From NCBI RefSeq assembly GCF_023283845.1, contig NZ_JAKILC010000002.1, positions 62,001-126,000 of the forward strand: a stretch of DNA of 64,000 nucleotides, given 5' to 3'. Of this stretch, positions 47,301 through 57,776 are shown piece after piece (the first letter of the stretch is position 1; each line of letters begins with the position of its first letter). The notes under the pieces were generated by a model. That model did not search any database. It saw only the letters and a program-made list of their open reading frames with translations, and was not told the DNA's origin. The position numbers and the translations under genes are program-made. The stretch is from Shewanella marinintestina. GTDB taxonomy: Bacteria; Pseudomonadota; Gammaproteobacteria; Enterobacterales; Shewanellaceae.

Positions 47301-48795
47301 TTTAAAGCAGATTAATCCTAAGGCACTGGTATCAGTCAAGCTCGTTTCAGAGCCGGGGGTTGGTACTATCGCTACCGGTGTAGCTAAAGCCTACGCTGAT
47401 ATGATCACCATATCTGGTTACGACGGTGGTACCGGCGCAAGTCCAATTACTTCAGTTAAGTATGCTGGTAGTCCGTGGGAGCTAGGCCTTGCAGAAGTGC
47501 ATCAATCACTGGTTGAAAATGGCCTACGCCATAAAATTCGTTTACAAGTCGACGGCGGATTAAAAACTGGTAAGGATGTTATTAAAGCAGCCCTGCTCGG
47601 TGCAGAGAGCTTTGGCTTTGGTACCGTGCCTATGATCGCTCTTGGTTGTAAATACTTACGTATTTGCCACCTTAATAACTGTGCAACAGGTGTTGCCACC
47701 CAAAACCAAAAGCTACGTAACGAGCACTATCACGGTTTACCAGAACGTGTAATGACTTATTTTGAGTTTGTTGCACGCGAGATCCGTGAATATATGGCCA
47801 CTTTGGGTGCCACCGAATTTGAACAGCTCGTGGGCCGCAGTGATTGGTTAGCAGCTATCGAAGGTGAAACCGCTAAACAACAAGCGCTAGACTTAGCACC
47901 TATTCTATACCGTCCTACTGTACCAGAAACCTCGGCAATCACTTGGCGTGAAATCAATCCACCGTCAGACCCTGGCCAATTGAACCAACGCTTAGTTGAA
48001 GATTGCAAAGAAGCTGTATTAGCTGGCGTACCTATCTGTGAAATGTTTAGCATTAATAACACTGACCGTTCTGTTGGCGCGAGTCTATCTGGATATATTG
48101 CTACCCATGTAGGGCGAGATGGTGCTAAGGCACCAATCACCTTAAAGTTTAATGGCAGTGCAGGCCAGAGCTTTGGCGTATGGAACGCGCCAGGCCTTGA
48201 ACTGATGCTCTGTGGTGATGCCAATGACTATGTAGGTAAAGGCATGTCAGGCGGCAAGATCTGTGTTTATCCACAACTGGGTAGCCCGTTTAAAGCAGAA
48301 CGCTCTACGATTTTAGGTAACACCTGTTTGTATGGTGCGTCAGGCGGCAAGCTATTTGCGTCAGGTCAGGCTGGAGAGCGCTTTGCAGTCCGTAACTCAG
48401 GCGCAATAGCCGTTGTTGAAGGCTTAGGCGATAACGGCTGTGAATATATGACTGGCGGCATTGTTGTGGTACTAGGTAAAACCGGAGTTAACTTTGGCGC
48501 TGGCATGACTGGCGGCTTTGCCTACGTATTTGACCAATATGGTCACTTTACCCCAAGAGTGAATACCGAGATGGTTGATACTCACAAGGTGCAGTCGCCT
48601 ATTCAGCAGCAACACTTACGTGATTTGATTGAACAACATGTCAAAGAAACTAACAGTGACCATGGCAAAATGATCTTAAGTGATTTCGAGAACTGGTTAG
48701 ATTGCTTCATTCTAGTTAAGCCTAAGAATGTAGAGCTAAGCGATTTATTAAAATTAGAACAATCAGAACCTGCACTTGCAGTCAGAGCGGGGTAA
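44347..48795 (+). CDS. gltB: GltB, glutamate synthase large subunit
   Basis: GltB, with GltD, makes two glutamates from glutamine and 2-oxoglutarate using NADPH. The N-terminal class II amidotransferase begins after a 12-residue propeptide, with the catalytic Cys in FERDNCGFGLIAQ (Cys13). The FMN/synthase domain follows, and the 3Fe-4S cysteines are GCKYLRICHLNNCATGVATQ (C-x5-C-x4-C). The C-terminal GXGXG beta-helix (GLGDNGCEYMTGGIVVVLGKTGVNFGAGMTGG) is intact. The start is the ATG at 44347 with AGGGAG 8 bases upstream. It is 1482 residues. The gltD gene is 6 bases downstream. Confidence 0.97.
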   Translation: MSLYHPSFERDNCGFGLIAQMDGEASHRIVRTAIHGLDRMKHRGGIAADGRTGDGCGLLMQLPIEFFKAIAEENDWHLSRRFAVGMLFLSQDAILAAQTKQLLEQELQKETLSVAGWRDVPVNTDVLGPIGKASQPQIVQVLINAPIGWREKDLERRLYMARRRVEQQLTHDKDFYVASLSGQVIVYKGLMMPADLPAFYSDLADIRLQSAICLFHQRFSTNTSPKWPLAQPFRYLAHNGEINTITGNRQWARARAYKFHAPLLPDLQQAAPFVNETGSDSSSLDNMLEMLLAGGMDLYRAMRLLIPPAWQSNPEMDPELKAFYDFNSMHMEPWDGPAGIVMTNGRHAACAVDRNGLRPSRYVITKDRILTLASEVGIWDYAPDEVIEKGRVGPGELLVLDTLNGQLYSSFEIDNDLKRRHPYKQWMAKNSKILKPAEEFGANEQGKREFDSTQLLQYQKHFGYSREELEQVIWVLAQKGEEATGSMGDDTPMAVLSKKSRTIYDYFRQKFAQVTNPPIDPLREKHVMSLTTCAGREQNLFNETTGHAYRVMFNSPVLLFSDFNQLMALDSTYYRANTVDLNYDLSEGLESAVKRICDEAERLARSGTTLLVLSDRATAKSKQVIPAAMAVGAVQQVLVNNSLRCDTNIIVETASARDPHHFAVLLGFGATAIYPYLVYECISDLAQRNGVTNTRDLMLNFRQGIDKGLRKIMSKMGISTVASYRCSQQFEAVGLADEVVELCFNGVISRIQGATFELIEQDQQLLHKHAFRAHQPLSQGGLLKYVEGGEYHCFNPDVVNTLQSSLRDQDYPSYKRFTELVDDRPVATLRDLIEVKGELPAVTIDKVEAAKALYPRFDSAAMSIGALSPEAHEALAVAMNRLGGRSNSGEGGEDPRRFGTEGNSAIKQIASGRFGVTAHYLVNAEVLQIKVAQGAKPGEGGQLPGDKVSVEIAALRNARPGVTLISPPPHHDIYSIEDLAQLIFDLKQINPKALVSVKLVSEPGVGTIATGVAKAYADMITISGYDGGTGASPITSVKYAGSPWELGLAEVHQSLVENGLRHKIRLQVDGGLKTGKDVIKAALLGAESFGFGTVPMIALGCKYLRICHLNNCATGVATQNQKLRNEHYHGLPERVMTYFEFVAREIREYMATLGATEFEQLVGRSDWLAAIEGETAKQQALDLAPILYRPTVPETSAITWREINPPSDPGQLNQRLVEDCKEAVLAGVPICEMFSINNTDRSVGASLSGYIATHVGRDGAKAPITLKFNGSAGQSFGVWNAPGLELMLCGDANDYVGKGMSGGKICVYPQLGSPFKAERSTILGNTCLYGASGGKLFASGQAGERFAVRNSGAIAVVEGLGDNGCEYMTGGIVVVLGKTGVNFGAGMTGGFAYVFDQYGHFTPRVNTEMVDTHKVQSPIQQQHLRDLIEQHVKETNSDHGKMILSDFENWLDCFILVKPKNVELSDLLKLEQSEPALAVRAG

Positions 48796-50211
<1,416 letters not shown>

Positions 50212-50259
50212 TGTAATAACTAATAACTGAGTGGTTCCTTATATCAATTGCTTGTGACT

Positions 50260-50286
50260 TGCGCTCCGAAAGGGGCGCATTTTTTT
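50260..50286 (+). terminator. Terminator of gltBD
   Basis: An 8-bp stem (TGCGCTCC at 50260-50267 and GGGGCGCA at 50272-50279 with one G-U pair) with a GAAA loop and seven Ts. It lies 49 bases past the gltD stop. Confidence 0.9.
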
Positions 50287-50676
50287 ACTCTATTGAAAAT
50301 GCCGCTATCAATAGCACTTAATATAGCTCCAAATATTAGTACTTATATTACTTCCTAAGCGAATCCTATAATTAGGCTTGCAGATCGTAATAACTCGCCT
50401 TCTACAACAGCTATTTCTCACTTCTTCCCTCTAGCGCTTTTATCTCTGTTTGCTTGCAGTAAATTAAAGGTTACGGTTAAAACTAATTTTAATTCTAAAT
50501 TTATTTAAGCCTAATATGGCTGAGCTGCACAATTTTAAACCACTCACTTTTACTTATAATAAACAATAATTTACCGCCACCTCTTATTCAATTTAATTTC
50601 ACAATATTTTTCCGTGAGGCGCGTCACACTATTCAGCAAAGCTTGATAGTTACATCACTAACCATTAGAGTTGTTA
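50287..50676. other. Non-coding region between gltD and the bet locus
   Basis: About 390 AT-rich bases with no gene that I can support. The bet promoter should be at its downstream end, near the BetI palindrome; TTGATA at 50643 is a possible -35 element, but I could not find a matching -10. Confidence 0.35.
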
Positions 50677-50696
50677 TTAATTGAACGTTCAATTAA
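50677..50696. promoter_or_regulatory. BetI operator
   Basis: A 20-base perfect palindrome with core TTGAACGTTCAA lies 90 bases before betI. The core is the same as the BetI-binding sequence described in E. coli as I remember it. BetI would repress this operon until choline is present. Confidence 0.8.
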
Positions 50697-50785
50697 CTAT
50701 TAATTTTATAAAAACAACAACAAATTTAACGTTCCACTTAACAAGCAAAATAACAAGAATTATAAGACTCTGGAGGTTGCTTTTA

Positions 50786-51391
50786 ATGCCACGCCCACCA
50801 ATGAAAACGGTTCGACAACAACAGCTCATCGACGCCACTCTTATCTCTGTTGAACGTCACGGTTTACACAACACCACCATCAATACCATTAGTGGTTTAG
50901 CTGGGTTATCTTCCGGTTTAATTAGTCATTATTTCGGTGGCAAACAGGGGTTGATTGAAGCAACCCAAAAATATTTACTCGACCAGTTAAAACAAGCATT
51001 ACTTAGTCGCACTCAAAACAAAAGCATGATCCCGTTAGAACGATTACATGCCATCGTAGAAGCTAACTTTACTGAGGTTCAACGTTCAAGACCGGCCACA
51101 AAAACTTGGTTAAGTTTCTGGTCGCAAGCAATGCACGAACCCGGACTTGCCAGACTACAGCACATAAATAGCCAACGCCTTTATAGCAACCTTCTGTTTT
51201 CATTCAAAAAGATACTACCTAAAGCCGCAGCAATAACAGCAGCTAAACAAGCTGCTGCAATGATTGATGGTTTCTGGCTACGAAGCGCTCTAAGCGGTGC
51301 ACCGGAGAAAGAGTTCGAACAGGCACAAATTTTATGTAAGGCCTTTATCGAGGCAGTGATCATGCAGTACGGAGAAAACCGATGTCACTAG
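50786..51391 (+). CDS. betI: BetI, TetR-type choline-sensing repressor
   Basis: BetI represses the bet operon and is released by choline. The N-terminal helix-turn-helix ([51 protein letters not shown]) is the BetI pattern. The 201-residue length fits. The start is the ATG at 50786, with GGAGG 9 bases upstream; an upstream open extension has no such site. Its own operator palindrome lies upstream. It overlaps betB by 10 bases, so the two are translationally coupled. Confidence 0.95.
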   Translation: MPRPPMKTVRQQQLIDATLISVERHGLHNTTINTISGLAGLSSGLISHYFGGKQGLIEATQKYLLDQLKQALLSRTQNKSMIPLERLHAIVEANFTEVQRSRPATKTWLSFWSQAMHEPGLARLQHINSQRLYSNLLFSFKKILPKAAAITAAKQAAAMIDGFWLRSALSGAPEKEFEQAQILCKAFIEAVIMQYGENRCH

Positions 51392-52845
51392 TTGTCTACA
51401 AAAATTATATCCATGGCCAAGCTTTGCAAAATAGCAGCGGCGAAACCTTTGAAGTCATCAATCCAGCAAATGGAGAAGTCAGCTATTTAGTTGAGGTTGC
51501 CGATGAAAAAATCCAAAAAGCAGCTATCGACAGCGCTAAAGAGGGCTTTGCTACTTGGTCAAAGATGACCGCAATGGAAAGAAGCCGTATCCTGCTTAAG
51601 GCCGTTGCGCTGTTGCGTGAACGCAACGACGAGCTGGCTGCTATTGAAGTACAAGATACTGGAAAACCCTGGCAGGAAGCGTCAGTAGTTGATGTCGTAA
51701 CTGGAGCTGACTCAATTGAATTTTTTGCAGGTCTTGCTCCCAGTATTGAAGGCAACCAGCAAACTATTGGTGATGATTTTTACTATACTCGCCGTGAGCC
51801 ATTAGGTATTTGTGCAGGCATAGGTGCTTGGAACTACCCATTACAAATCGCCTGTTGGAAATCAGCACCGGCATTAGCTTGTGGCAATGTGATGTTGTTT
51901 AAGCCATCAGAAGAAACCCCGCTTGGAGCACTAAAACTTGCTGAGATTTTTACCGAAGCAGGCCTACCTAATGGCGTGTTTAATGTCATTCAAGGTGATG
52001 GCCAAGTCGGCGCTTGGTTAACCAACAATGACGAGATCGCCAAAGTATCCTTCACGGGCGAAGTCGGCACCGGCAAGAAAGTGATGGCAGCAGCTTCAAG
52101 CTCACTTAAAGAAGTCACTATGGAGCTAGGCGGAAAGTCGCCACTTATCATTTTTAATGATGCCGATATCGACAATGCTGTATCTGCCGCTATGTTAGGT
52201 AACTTCTATACCCAAGGTGAGATCTGCACTAATGGCACCCGCGTATTTGTGCAGAAAGATATCTATCCACAATTTATCGAAAAGTTGGTAAGCCGTACTC
52301 AAAACAATATCGTCTGTGGCGATCCTATGGATCCTGAAACAAATTTTGGCGCGCTAATATCCCAAGACCACCAACAAAAAGTACTCAACTACATCGACAT
52401 CGGTAAACAACAAGGCGCTGAGTTATTAGCTGGCGGCCATGCTTTAATTCCAGAAAATAGTCCTAATGGCTTTTTTGTTGCACCTACCATTTTTGGTCAG
52501 TGCACCGATGAAATGACCATAAGTAAAGAAGAGATCTTTGGTCCGGTAATGTGTGTATTGCCATTTAGCGATGAAGAAGAAGTTATTCACCGCGCTAACG
52601 ACACGCGTTTAGGGCTTGCTGCTGGTGTATTTACTCAAAACATTACCCGCGCTCACCGAGTTATTCATCAGATGCAAGCCGGTATTTGCTGGATCAACGC
52701 CTATGGCGCCTCACCAGCAGAAATGCCTGTTGGTGGTTACAAAATGTCAGGGATTGGCCGTGAAAACGGTAGTGAGACCCTAAAAGCTTACACTCAAATC
52801 AAAGCCGTATACGTTGGTATGCAGCCTCTTGAAAGTCCATTTTAA
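51382..52845 (+). CDS. betB: BetB, betaine aldehyde dehydrogenase
   Basis: BetB oxidises betaine aldehyde to glycine betaine with NAD+, giving the final compatible solute. The ALDH motifs are present: the catalytic Glu in [13 protein letters not shown] and the catalytic Cys in [13 protein letters not shown], plus [13 protein letters not shown] and [25 protein letters not shown]. At 487 residues it matches the family. Its ATG lies inside betI and the betA gene follows 9 bases downstream. Confidence 0.96.
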   Translation: MSLVVYKNYIHGQALQNSSGETFEVINPANGEVSYLVEVADEKIQKAAIDSAKEGFATWSKMTAMERSRILLKAVALLRERNDELAAIEVQDTGKPWQEASVVDVVTGADSIEFFAGLAPSIEGNQQTIGDDFYYTRREPLGICAGIGAWNYPLQIACWKSAPALACGNVMLFKPSEETPLGALKLAEIFTEAGLPNGVFNVIQGDGQVGAWLTNNDEIAKVSFTGEVGTGKKVMAAASSSLKEVTMELGGKSPLIIFNDADIDNAVSAAMLGNFYTQGEICTNGTRVFVQKDIYPQFIEKLVSRTQNNIVCGDPMDPETNFGALISQDHQQKVLNYIDIGKQQGAELLAGGHALIPENSPNGFFVAPTIFGQCTDEMTISKEEIFGPVMCVLPFSDEEEVIHRANDTRLGLAAGVFTQNITRAHRVIHQMQAGICWINAYGASPAEMPVGGYKMSGIGRENGSETLKAYTQIKAVYVGMQPLESPF

Positions 52846-52854
52846 GGAGCTGAT

Positions 52855-54552
52855 ATGACTGTAACAAATCCACAATACGACTACATAATTGTCGGTGCAG
52901 GTAGTGCAGGCTGCGTTCTAGCTAATCGCTTGTCAGCTGATGCCAATAACCGCGTACTACTGTTAGAAACTGGTGGTAGCGATAAGAGCATTTTTATCCA
53001 AATGCCAACTGCGTTATCGATTCCAATGAATACAGCTAAATATGCATGGCAATTTGAAACAGAAGCTGAACCTTTTTTAGATAATCGCCGAATGCACTGC
53101 CCTCGAGGCAAAGTGCTTGGTGGTTCATCATCAATTAACGGTATGGTTTACGTACGAGGCCATGCTCGCGACTTTGATGAATGGCAACAACAAGGTGCTA
53201 AAGATTGGGATTATGCTCATTGCTTGCCATATTTCAAGAAAGCCGAGACTTGGGCTTTTGGTGGAGATGACTATCGCGGCGCCGATGGCCCATTGGGGGT
53301 TAACAACGGCAATAATATGAAGAACCCGCTCTACAAAGCCTTTGTTGCTGCAGGTATTGATGCCGGTTACCTAGCCACTGATGACTACAATGGTGCACAG
53401 CAAGAAGGTTTTGGACCAATGCACATGACGATTAAAAATGGCGTGCGCTGGTCAACCGCTAATGCTTACCTCAGACCAGTAATAAAACGTACAAACTTAA
53501 CTGTTATTACCCATGCTCAAGTCCACAAAGTACTATTTTCAACGAAACAAGGCGAGAGCAAGAAAGTGGTAGGTGTTCGCTTTGAGCGCAAAGGCAAAAT
53601 GGTTGATTTAAACGCAAACAAAGAAGTCATCCTTTCAGCAGGGTCAATTGGCTCACCACACATTTTGCAGCTTTCAGGGATTGGTGCTGCAGACACTTTG
53701 GCAAAAGCAGGTATACAGCAAACCCATGACTTACCAGGCGTGGGCGAGAACCTACAAGATCATCTAGAGTTTTACTTCCAATTTAAGTGCCTCAAGCCCA
53801 TTACGCTTAATGGCAAGTTAGACCCGTTAAATAAACTCTTTATTGGAAGTCGTTGGATCCTAAATAAATCAGGTCTTGGCGCGACTAATCACTTCGAGTC
53901 TTGTGGTTTTATCCGCTCAAAAGCAGGGCTTGAATGGCCTGATTTACAGTATCATTTTTTACCAGCCGCTATTCGCTACGACGGTAAAGAAGCTTTCTCT
54001 GGTCACGGTTTTCAAGTGCATATTGGTCACAATAAACCAAAGAGCCGTGGCAGTGTTAAAGCCGTTTCCAATGATCCAAAACAAGCACCAAGCATTCAAT
54101 TCAATTATTTATCTCATCAAGAAGATATCGAAGGTTTCCGCGCTTGTGTACGCTTAACTCGCGAAATTATTAATCAACCTGGATTAGATGAGTATCGCGG
54201 TGAAGAGATCCAGCCTGGCACCGATATCCAAACAGATGAACAAATAGATAGCTTTGTAAGAAGTGCGGTAGAAAGTGCCTATCACCCCTCTTGCACTTGC
54301 AAAATGGGCGAAGATGCCCTGTCAGTAGTAGACTCGCAAACTCGAGTGCATGGTATACAAAACCTCAGAGTGGTGGACTCTTCGATTTTCCCCACCATTC
54401 CTAACGGGAATCTAAATTCGCCAACAATTATGGTCGCAGAGCGTGCCGCCGATTTAATTATGGGCAATACGCCATTAGCACCGAGTCAAGCTGTAGCCAT
54501 TGTCAGTGATAACTGGCAAAAACAGCAGCGACAAAGACCTGCAGTTAGATAG
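52855..54552 (+). CDS. betA: BetA, choline dehydrogenase
   Basis: BetA oxidises choline to betaine aldehyde (and on to betaine) at the membrane, passing electrons to the respiratory chain. It is a GMC oxidoreductase: the FAD motif is [18 protein letters not shown], the GMC signature [21 protein letters not shown] is present, the active-site His is in [13 protein letters not shown], and the end has [17 protein letters not shown]. The length is 565. The start has AAGGAG 6-11 bases upstream. A hairpin follows before the transporter gene. Confidence 0.96.
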   Translation: MTVTNPQYDYIIVGAGSAGCVLANRLSADANNRVLLLETGGSDKSIFIQMPTALSIPMNTAKYAWQFETEAEPFLDNRRMHCPRGKVLGGSSSINGMVYVRGHARDFDEWQQQGAKDWDYAHCLPYFKKAETWAFGGDDYRGADGPLGVNNGNNMKNPLYKAFVAAGIDAGYLATDDYNGAQQEGFGPMHMTIKNGVRWSTANAYLRPVIKRTNLTVITHAQVHKVLFSTKQGESKKVVGVRFERKGKMVDLNANKEVILSAGSIGSPHILQLSGIGAADTLAKAGIQQTHDLPGVGENLQDHLEFYFQFKCLKPITLNGKLDPLNKLFIGSRWILNKSGLGATNHFESCGFIRSKAGLEWPDLQYHFLPAAIRYDGKEAFSGHGFQVHIGHNKPKSRGSVKAVSNDPKQAPSIQFNYLSHQEDIEGFRACVRLTREIINQPGLDEYRGEEIQPGTDIQTDEQIDSFVRSAVESAYHPSCTCKMGEDALSVVDSQTRVHGIQNLRVVDSSIFPTIPNGNLNSPTIMVAERAADLIMGNTPLAPSQAVAIVSDNWQKQQRQRPAVR

Positions 54553-54557
54553 TTGTC

Positions 54558-54583
54558 CGGCTTACCTTCTCTAAGGTAAGCCG
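54558..54583. repeat. Strong hairpin downstream of betA
   Basis: CGGCTTACCTT (54558-54568) and AAGGTAAGCCG (54573-54583) form a perfect 11-bp stem with a CTCT loop. No T tract follows, so it may be an mRNA stability or processing element between betA and the transporter gene. Confidence 0.6.
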
Positions 54584-54896
54584 AGCCCTCCACAAACGAG
54601 ATGAAGATGTACGGCAATCTAACTGTCGCTTCTTCAAACTGTTTGGACATATACCCAAGAACGATCAGGGTATAGGCCCTACCAGCCTAGGCCTTAAAGG
54701 CTAAATGGTTTTAATCGCCATGTTTAATTTATCAAACCTTAACTGTCGTTAAAGCGGCAATTAAGGCTTGAGGGATTTTTGCGGCCAAAATTTGGCAACA
54801 AGCAGGCAAAACAACAATAAAAAAAGGACCGAAAAGGACCCATTTCATGTTTTATTTAGAAAAGAAAAACACTAATAAACAGCTAGGAGCTCACTC
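54584..54896. promoter_or_regulatory. Leader upstream of the BCCT-like gene
   Basis: Around 310 bases without a gene. Two copies of AAAAGGACC (near 54824 and 54833) and the GCCTAGGCC-type short inverted repeat around 54684-54705 stand out, and AGGAG lies 8 bases before the transporter start. I did not find a second BetI palindrome. Confidence 0.35.
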
Positions 54897-56114
54897 ATGA
54901 CCACTTGGCTAACAATAGGGATTTTATTTACGTTTGCTGCTATTGCCTTTGTTATTTACCGCTGGGGTAATGTCGAATGTATTGGCGTTACACCTGTACG
55001 CACTTTTACTTTTATTGCGATTTTATTTACCTCAGGCTTAGACGTAGGCTTAATCATGTTCCCGCTTACAGAGTTTGCAGGCTATGCGGATTTAGGAGCC
55101 AGTCCTGAGTATGGGTTCACTAACCCATTAGCAATTGAGTTTGGGTTCTGGGCATTTTTAATTTGGGCATTTTACTTTTTAACCTGTTTCTATTTTTGCG
55201 TAATAGAACCAAGAGTTAAATTCTTTGAAATTCCGCTTATCAAGTTCATTAATAACTTAGTCATTATCGGCACCTGTGCCTTTACTGCTTATTTGTTATT
55301 AACCAATCTACCGTGGTACTTGCCAGAAATGGGCGATGGCGAAACGATTGTAAGTAGTTTCTATCTTATCGTATTCGTAATTATTGCAGCGGCGGTGTAT
55401 TCAAGCACCAGTATACGTTACGTACGCTTATTAAGCTTAGCCAGCACTTGGTTATTCTTGGGACTTATCGTACTCATGTGGGCCGGTGCATTTATGTCAA
55501 AAGAATCTGGTATGGGAGAATTCGTTAACACCTTTGCACTGCTCGGCGACTACTTTGGCAATATCCATCACTTTGTACTACCTATCAACGATTACCATGA
55601 ATTCTACCTATTCTGGTGGTTTGCTTGGAGCATCATGATTGGTCAGTTTACTGCACGCTTTGTTGGTGGAATGAAGACTTATCAAGTCTTGATTGCCATG
55701 ATGGTATTCCCATCTTTGCCAATCGCGGTGTGGTTTACGGTTCTGTATTACTACAGTGCTAACGAAATCGCCACCACAGGCTTTTATAACTTAGCCATGG
55801 TCATGGTTGGTATTACCTTCGTAGTTAACTCGCTCGACTCGTTAATTCGTCTTTATACCGACAACCTAAACCTCACTGTAGAACGCTTTGGTAAGCTTAA
55901 GTATATCGTTGGTAACATCGTATTGATGAGCAGCCTCACTTTATTGTTCCAATTAAACTTCCTCGAGATCCAATGGGTTGGCGCCCTTGCTATCGGCCTA
56001 ATTTTAGGCTGTTTTGGCTACATCTTCGCGACTAAATATAGCAAAGTTGCCGCGATAGAGCGCTCACCAACAGAGAACAAAATTGATTTTAGTAAAATTG
56101 AATTAGCTAACTAA
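54897..56114 (+). CDS. Compact BCCT-like transporter, probable choline/betaine uptake
   Basis: The 405-residue membrane protein has about ten hydrophobic helices and matches BCCT transporters (BetT, BetP, CaiT) segment by segment but at lower length. The TM3-4 region SGLDVGLIMFPLTEF corresponds to the GIGIDLMFFSVAEP motif, GFWAFLIWAFYFLTCFYF to the next helix, and EFYLFWWFAWSIMIGQFTARFVGG to the Trp-rich helix WTLFFWAWWVAWSPFVG. It is about 100 residues or more shorter than BetT (~650 with a C-terminal regulatory domain). It lies downstream of betIBA. Choline transport is inferred from this context only. The porin gene follows 13 bases later. Confidence 0.7.
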   Translation: MTTWLTIGILFTFAAIAFVIYRWGNVECIGVTPVRTFTFIAILFTSGLDVGLIMFPLTEFAGYADLGASPEYGFTNPLAIEFGFWAFLIWAFYFLTCFYFCVIEPRVKFFEIPLIKFINNLVIIGTCAFTAYLLLTNLPWYLPEMGDGETIVSSFYLIVFVIIAAAVYSSTSIRYVRLLSLASTWLFLGLIVLMWAGAFMSKESGMGEFVNTFALLGDYFGNIHHFVLPINDYHEFYLFWWFAWSIMIGQFTARFVGGMKTYQVLIAMMVFPSLPIAVWFTVLYYYSANEIATTGFYNLAMVMVGITFVVNSLDSLIRLYTDNLNLTVERFGKLKYIVGNIVLMSSLTLLFQLNFLEIQWVGALAIGLILGCFGYIFATKYSKVAAIERSPTENKIDFSKIELAN

Positions 56115-56127
56115 TAAGAAAAGAGAA

Positions 56128-56835
56128 ATGATGAAAACAACAATTAAAAACCTTGCATTACTAGGCCTTATCTCATTACCAATGACCTCTATGGCTGGCG
56201 TAAGCTCAACAGTAAAAGCAACCTCAGATTACACATTTAATGGTGTTAGCCAAACAGACAACGGCCCAGCACTTCAAGCGAGCCTAGATTACGCTGCTGA
56301 CGCTGGCTGGTATGTAGGAACCTGGGCATCGAACGTGGATTACGGCTCAGCAGATGACACTTGGTTAGAACTCGATTTTTATGGCGGTATGTTCTATCAG
56401 CTTAGTGAAAGTGTGTCACTTGACGCGGGGATCGCCTATTACACTTACCATGGCGATTCATTCTCTGACGAATACCAATACCCAGAGGTTTACACTAAAT
56501 TTGGTTATGGCTCTTCAGTTGGTCAAACAGAGCTGAATTTTTGGTACACATGGGACTACTTCGGCGGCGGTGCAGGCCATTACATTATGATGGCAGCGCA
56601 TACATTTACGATTGCCGAAGGCCATGACATCCGCATTAGCTTTGACCGTTCAACATCCACCGATATAGACAAGGCGTCTTGGGATGGCGACAAAGCCTAT
56701 AACCATTACCGCGCCGAATATATGACTAGCTGGAAAGGTTTTGACTTTAATTTAGCGGTTGAAGACACCAGCATGGATATCGACACAGCTGATACTCGTG
56801 CGGTATTTTCAGTTGCAAGAACCTTTAATTTCTAA
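56128..56835 (+). CDS. TorF-family outer-membrane porin-like protein
   Basis: The product of 235 residues has a signal peptide (MMKTTIKNLALLGLISLPMTSMAG), then alternating aromatic beta strands ending in ARTFNF, with a terminal Phe typical of outer-membrane beta-barrels. The pattern matches the TorF/Gcw_chp family (TIGR02001), often seen near uptake genes in marine proteobacteria. It lies 13 bases after the BCCT-like gene and so is co-transcribed, suggesting a dedicated outer-membrane path for choline or a relative. The function is inferred. A strong terminator follows. Confidence 0.78.
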   Translation: MMKTTIKNLALLGLISLPMTSMAGVSSTVKATSDYTFNGVSQTDNGPALQASLDYAADAGWYVGTWASNVDYGSADDTWLELDFYGGMFYQLSESVSLDAGIAYYTYHGDSFSDEYQYPEVYTKFGYGSSVGQTELNFWYTWDYFGGGAGHYIMMAAHTFTIAEGHDIRISFDRSTSTDIDKASWDGDKAYNHYRAEYMTSWKGFDFNLAVEDTSMDIDTADTRAVFSVARTFNF

Positions 56836-56874
56836 ACGACGCTATCAGTCATAGAGACTTGCACCTGATATAAA

Positions 56875-56916
56875 TAGTGCGGTATAACGCTCAAACGTTA
56901 TGCCGCACTATTTTTT
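56875..56916 (+). terminator. Terminator of the bet/porin operon
   Basis: A 14-15-bp stem (AGTGCGGTATAACG at 56876-56889 and CGTTATGCCGCACT at 56896-56909, one G-U pair) with a 6-base loop and a T tract (TTTTTT). Confidence 0.9.
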
Positions 56917-56986
56917 ATCACGTTTAACCGCTGTCACTAAAAGCACCTTCTTTTAAGGGCAATAAGCTGTTAATCACGGAGCAGAC

Positions 56987-57469
56987 ATGGAAAAGTACGA
57001 ACAATTATTAATTTCACTGCGCCGAGTGATCCGAGCGATTGATATTCATTCTCGCCAACTCAACAAGCAATCAGGCTTAACAGGCCCCCAGTTAATGGTA
57101 ATGCAAAATATTGCTCAGCTAGACTCTCCGCTCGCTAAGGATATCGCTAAGGAAGTTGCCTTGAGCCCAGCAACAGTCACCACCATTATCGATAGACTAG
57201 AAAGTCGTAACTTAGTGATTAGAACTCGTAGCGAAACCGATAAACGCAAAGTCCATTTATCACTCAGTAACACAGGTCTAGCACTGTTAAGCGATTCACC
57301 TAAGCCACTGCAAGAACACTTTATTACCCGTTATCAAAATCTTGAGCAGTGGGAACAAAGCCAGCTGTTATCGTCAGTTGAACGTATTGCAGCCATGATG
57401 GACGCCAATGAGCTAGATGCTGCACCGGTACTTTTAGTCGGACAAATTCAAGCAGATGAACAAAACTAG
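56987..57469 (+). CDS. MarR-family transcriptional regulator
   Basis: The 160-residue product has the winged-helix of the MarR family: LTGPQLMVMQNIAQ, then AKEVALSPATVTTIIDRLESRNLVIRTRSETDKRKVHLSLSNTG, the typical recognition-helix and wing. MarR proteins respond to small molecules or oxidation and usually control adjacent genes. It lies after the porin terminator and convergent with sodX. The target is unknown; no Cys that would make it an oxidation sensor is seen. Confidence 0.85.
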   Translation: MEKYEQLLISLRRVIRAIDIHSRQLNKQSGLTGPQLMVMQNIAQLDSPLAKDIAKEVALSPATVTTIIDRLESRNLVIRTRSETDKRKVHLSLSNTGLALLSDSPKPLQEHFITRYQNLEQWEQSQLLSSVERIAAMMDANELDAAPVLLVGQIQADEQN

Positions 57470-57476
57470 CGCAGCA

Positions 57477-57767
57477 TTAGCCCAACACAAAAATCACCTT
57501 GCTCTTAATTTGCGAAGCTTCTATTGGGCCAATATCGTCAATGCCTACGCTCTGCTTGTTTTCGCCTTTAAACCAAAATCGACCAGCATGATCAACTCCC
57601 ACTAACGTTTTGACTATGTAGCCATAGCGTGGATGCAATAGCTTAATAATATCACCCGCTTTTAAGCCTCTTCTATCAAAGTGCTCTGATAATAAGACAA
57701 AATTGCCGCTTTTTAGTCGGGGGAACATGCTGTTCCCTGCGACCTTATTAAAACTCAAACCAAACAT
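57477..57767 (-). CDS. sodX: SodX, Ni-superoxide dismutase maturation protease (S24/S26-type)
   Basis: The 96-residue protein is a short signal-peptidase-like protease. The catalytic Ser13 is in KVAGNSMFPRLKSGNFVLL and the Lys53 in GYIVKTLVG, with the WFKGENKQSVGIDDIGPI loop. Because it lies directly downstream of sodN and matches the family described as SodX, I infer that it removes the N-terminal leader of SodN to expose the Ni-binding His1. It has no signal peptide, so it acts in the cytoplasm. Confidence 0.85.
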   Translation of the reverse strand: MFGLSFNKVAGNSMFPRLKSGNFVLLSEHFDRRGLKAGDIIKLLHPRYGYIVKTLVGVDHAGRFWFKGENKQSVGIDDIGPIEASQIKSKVIFVLG

Positions 57768-57776
57768 GTTGCAGTC

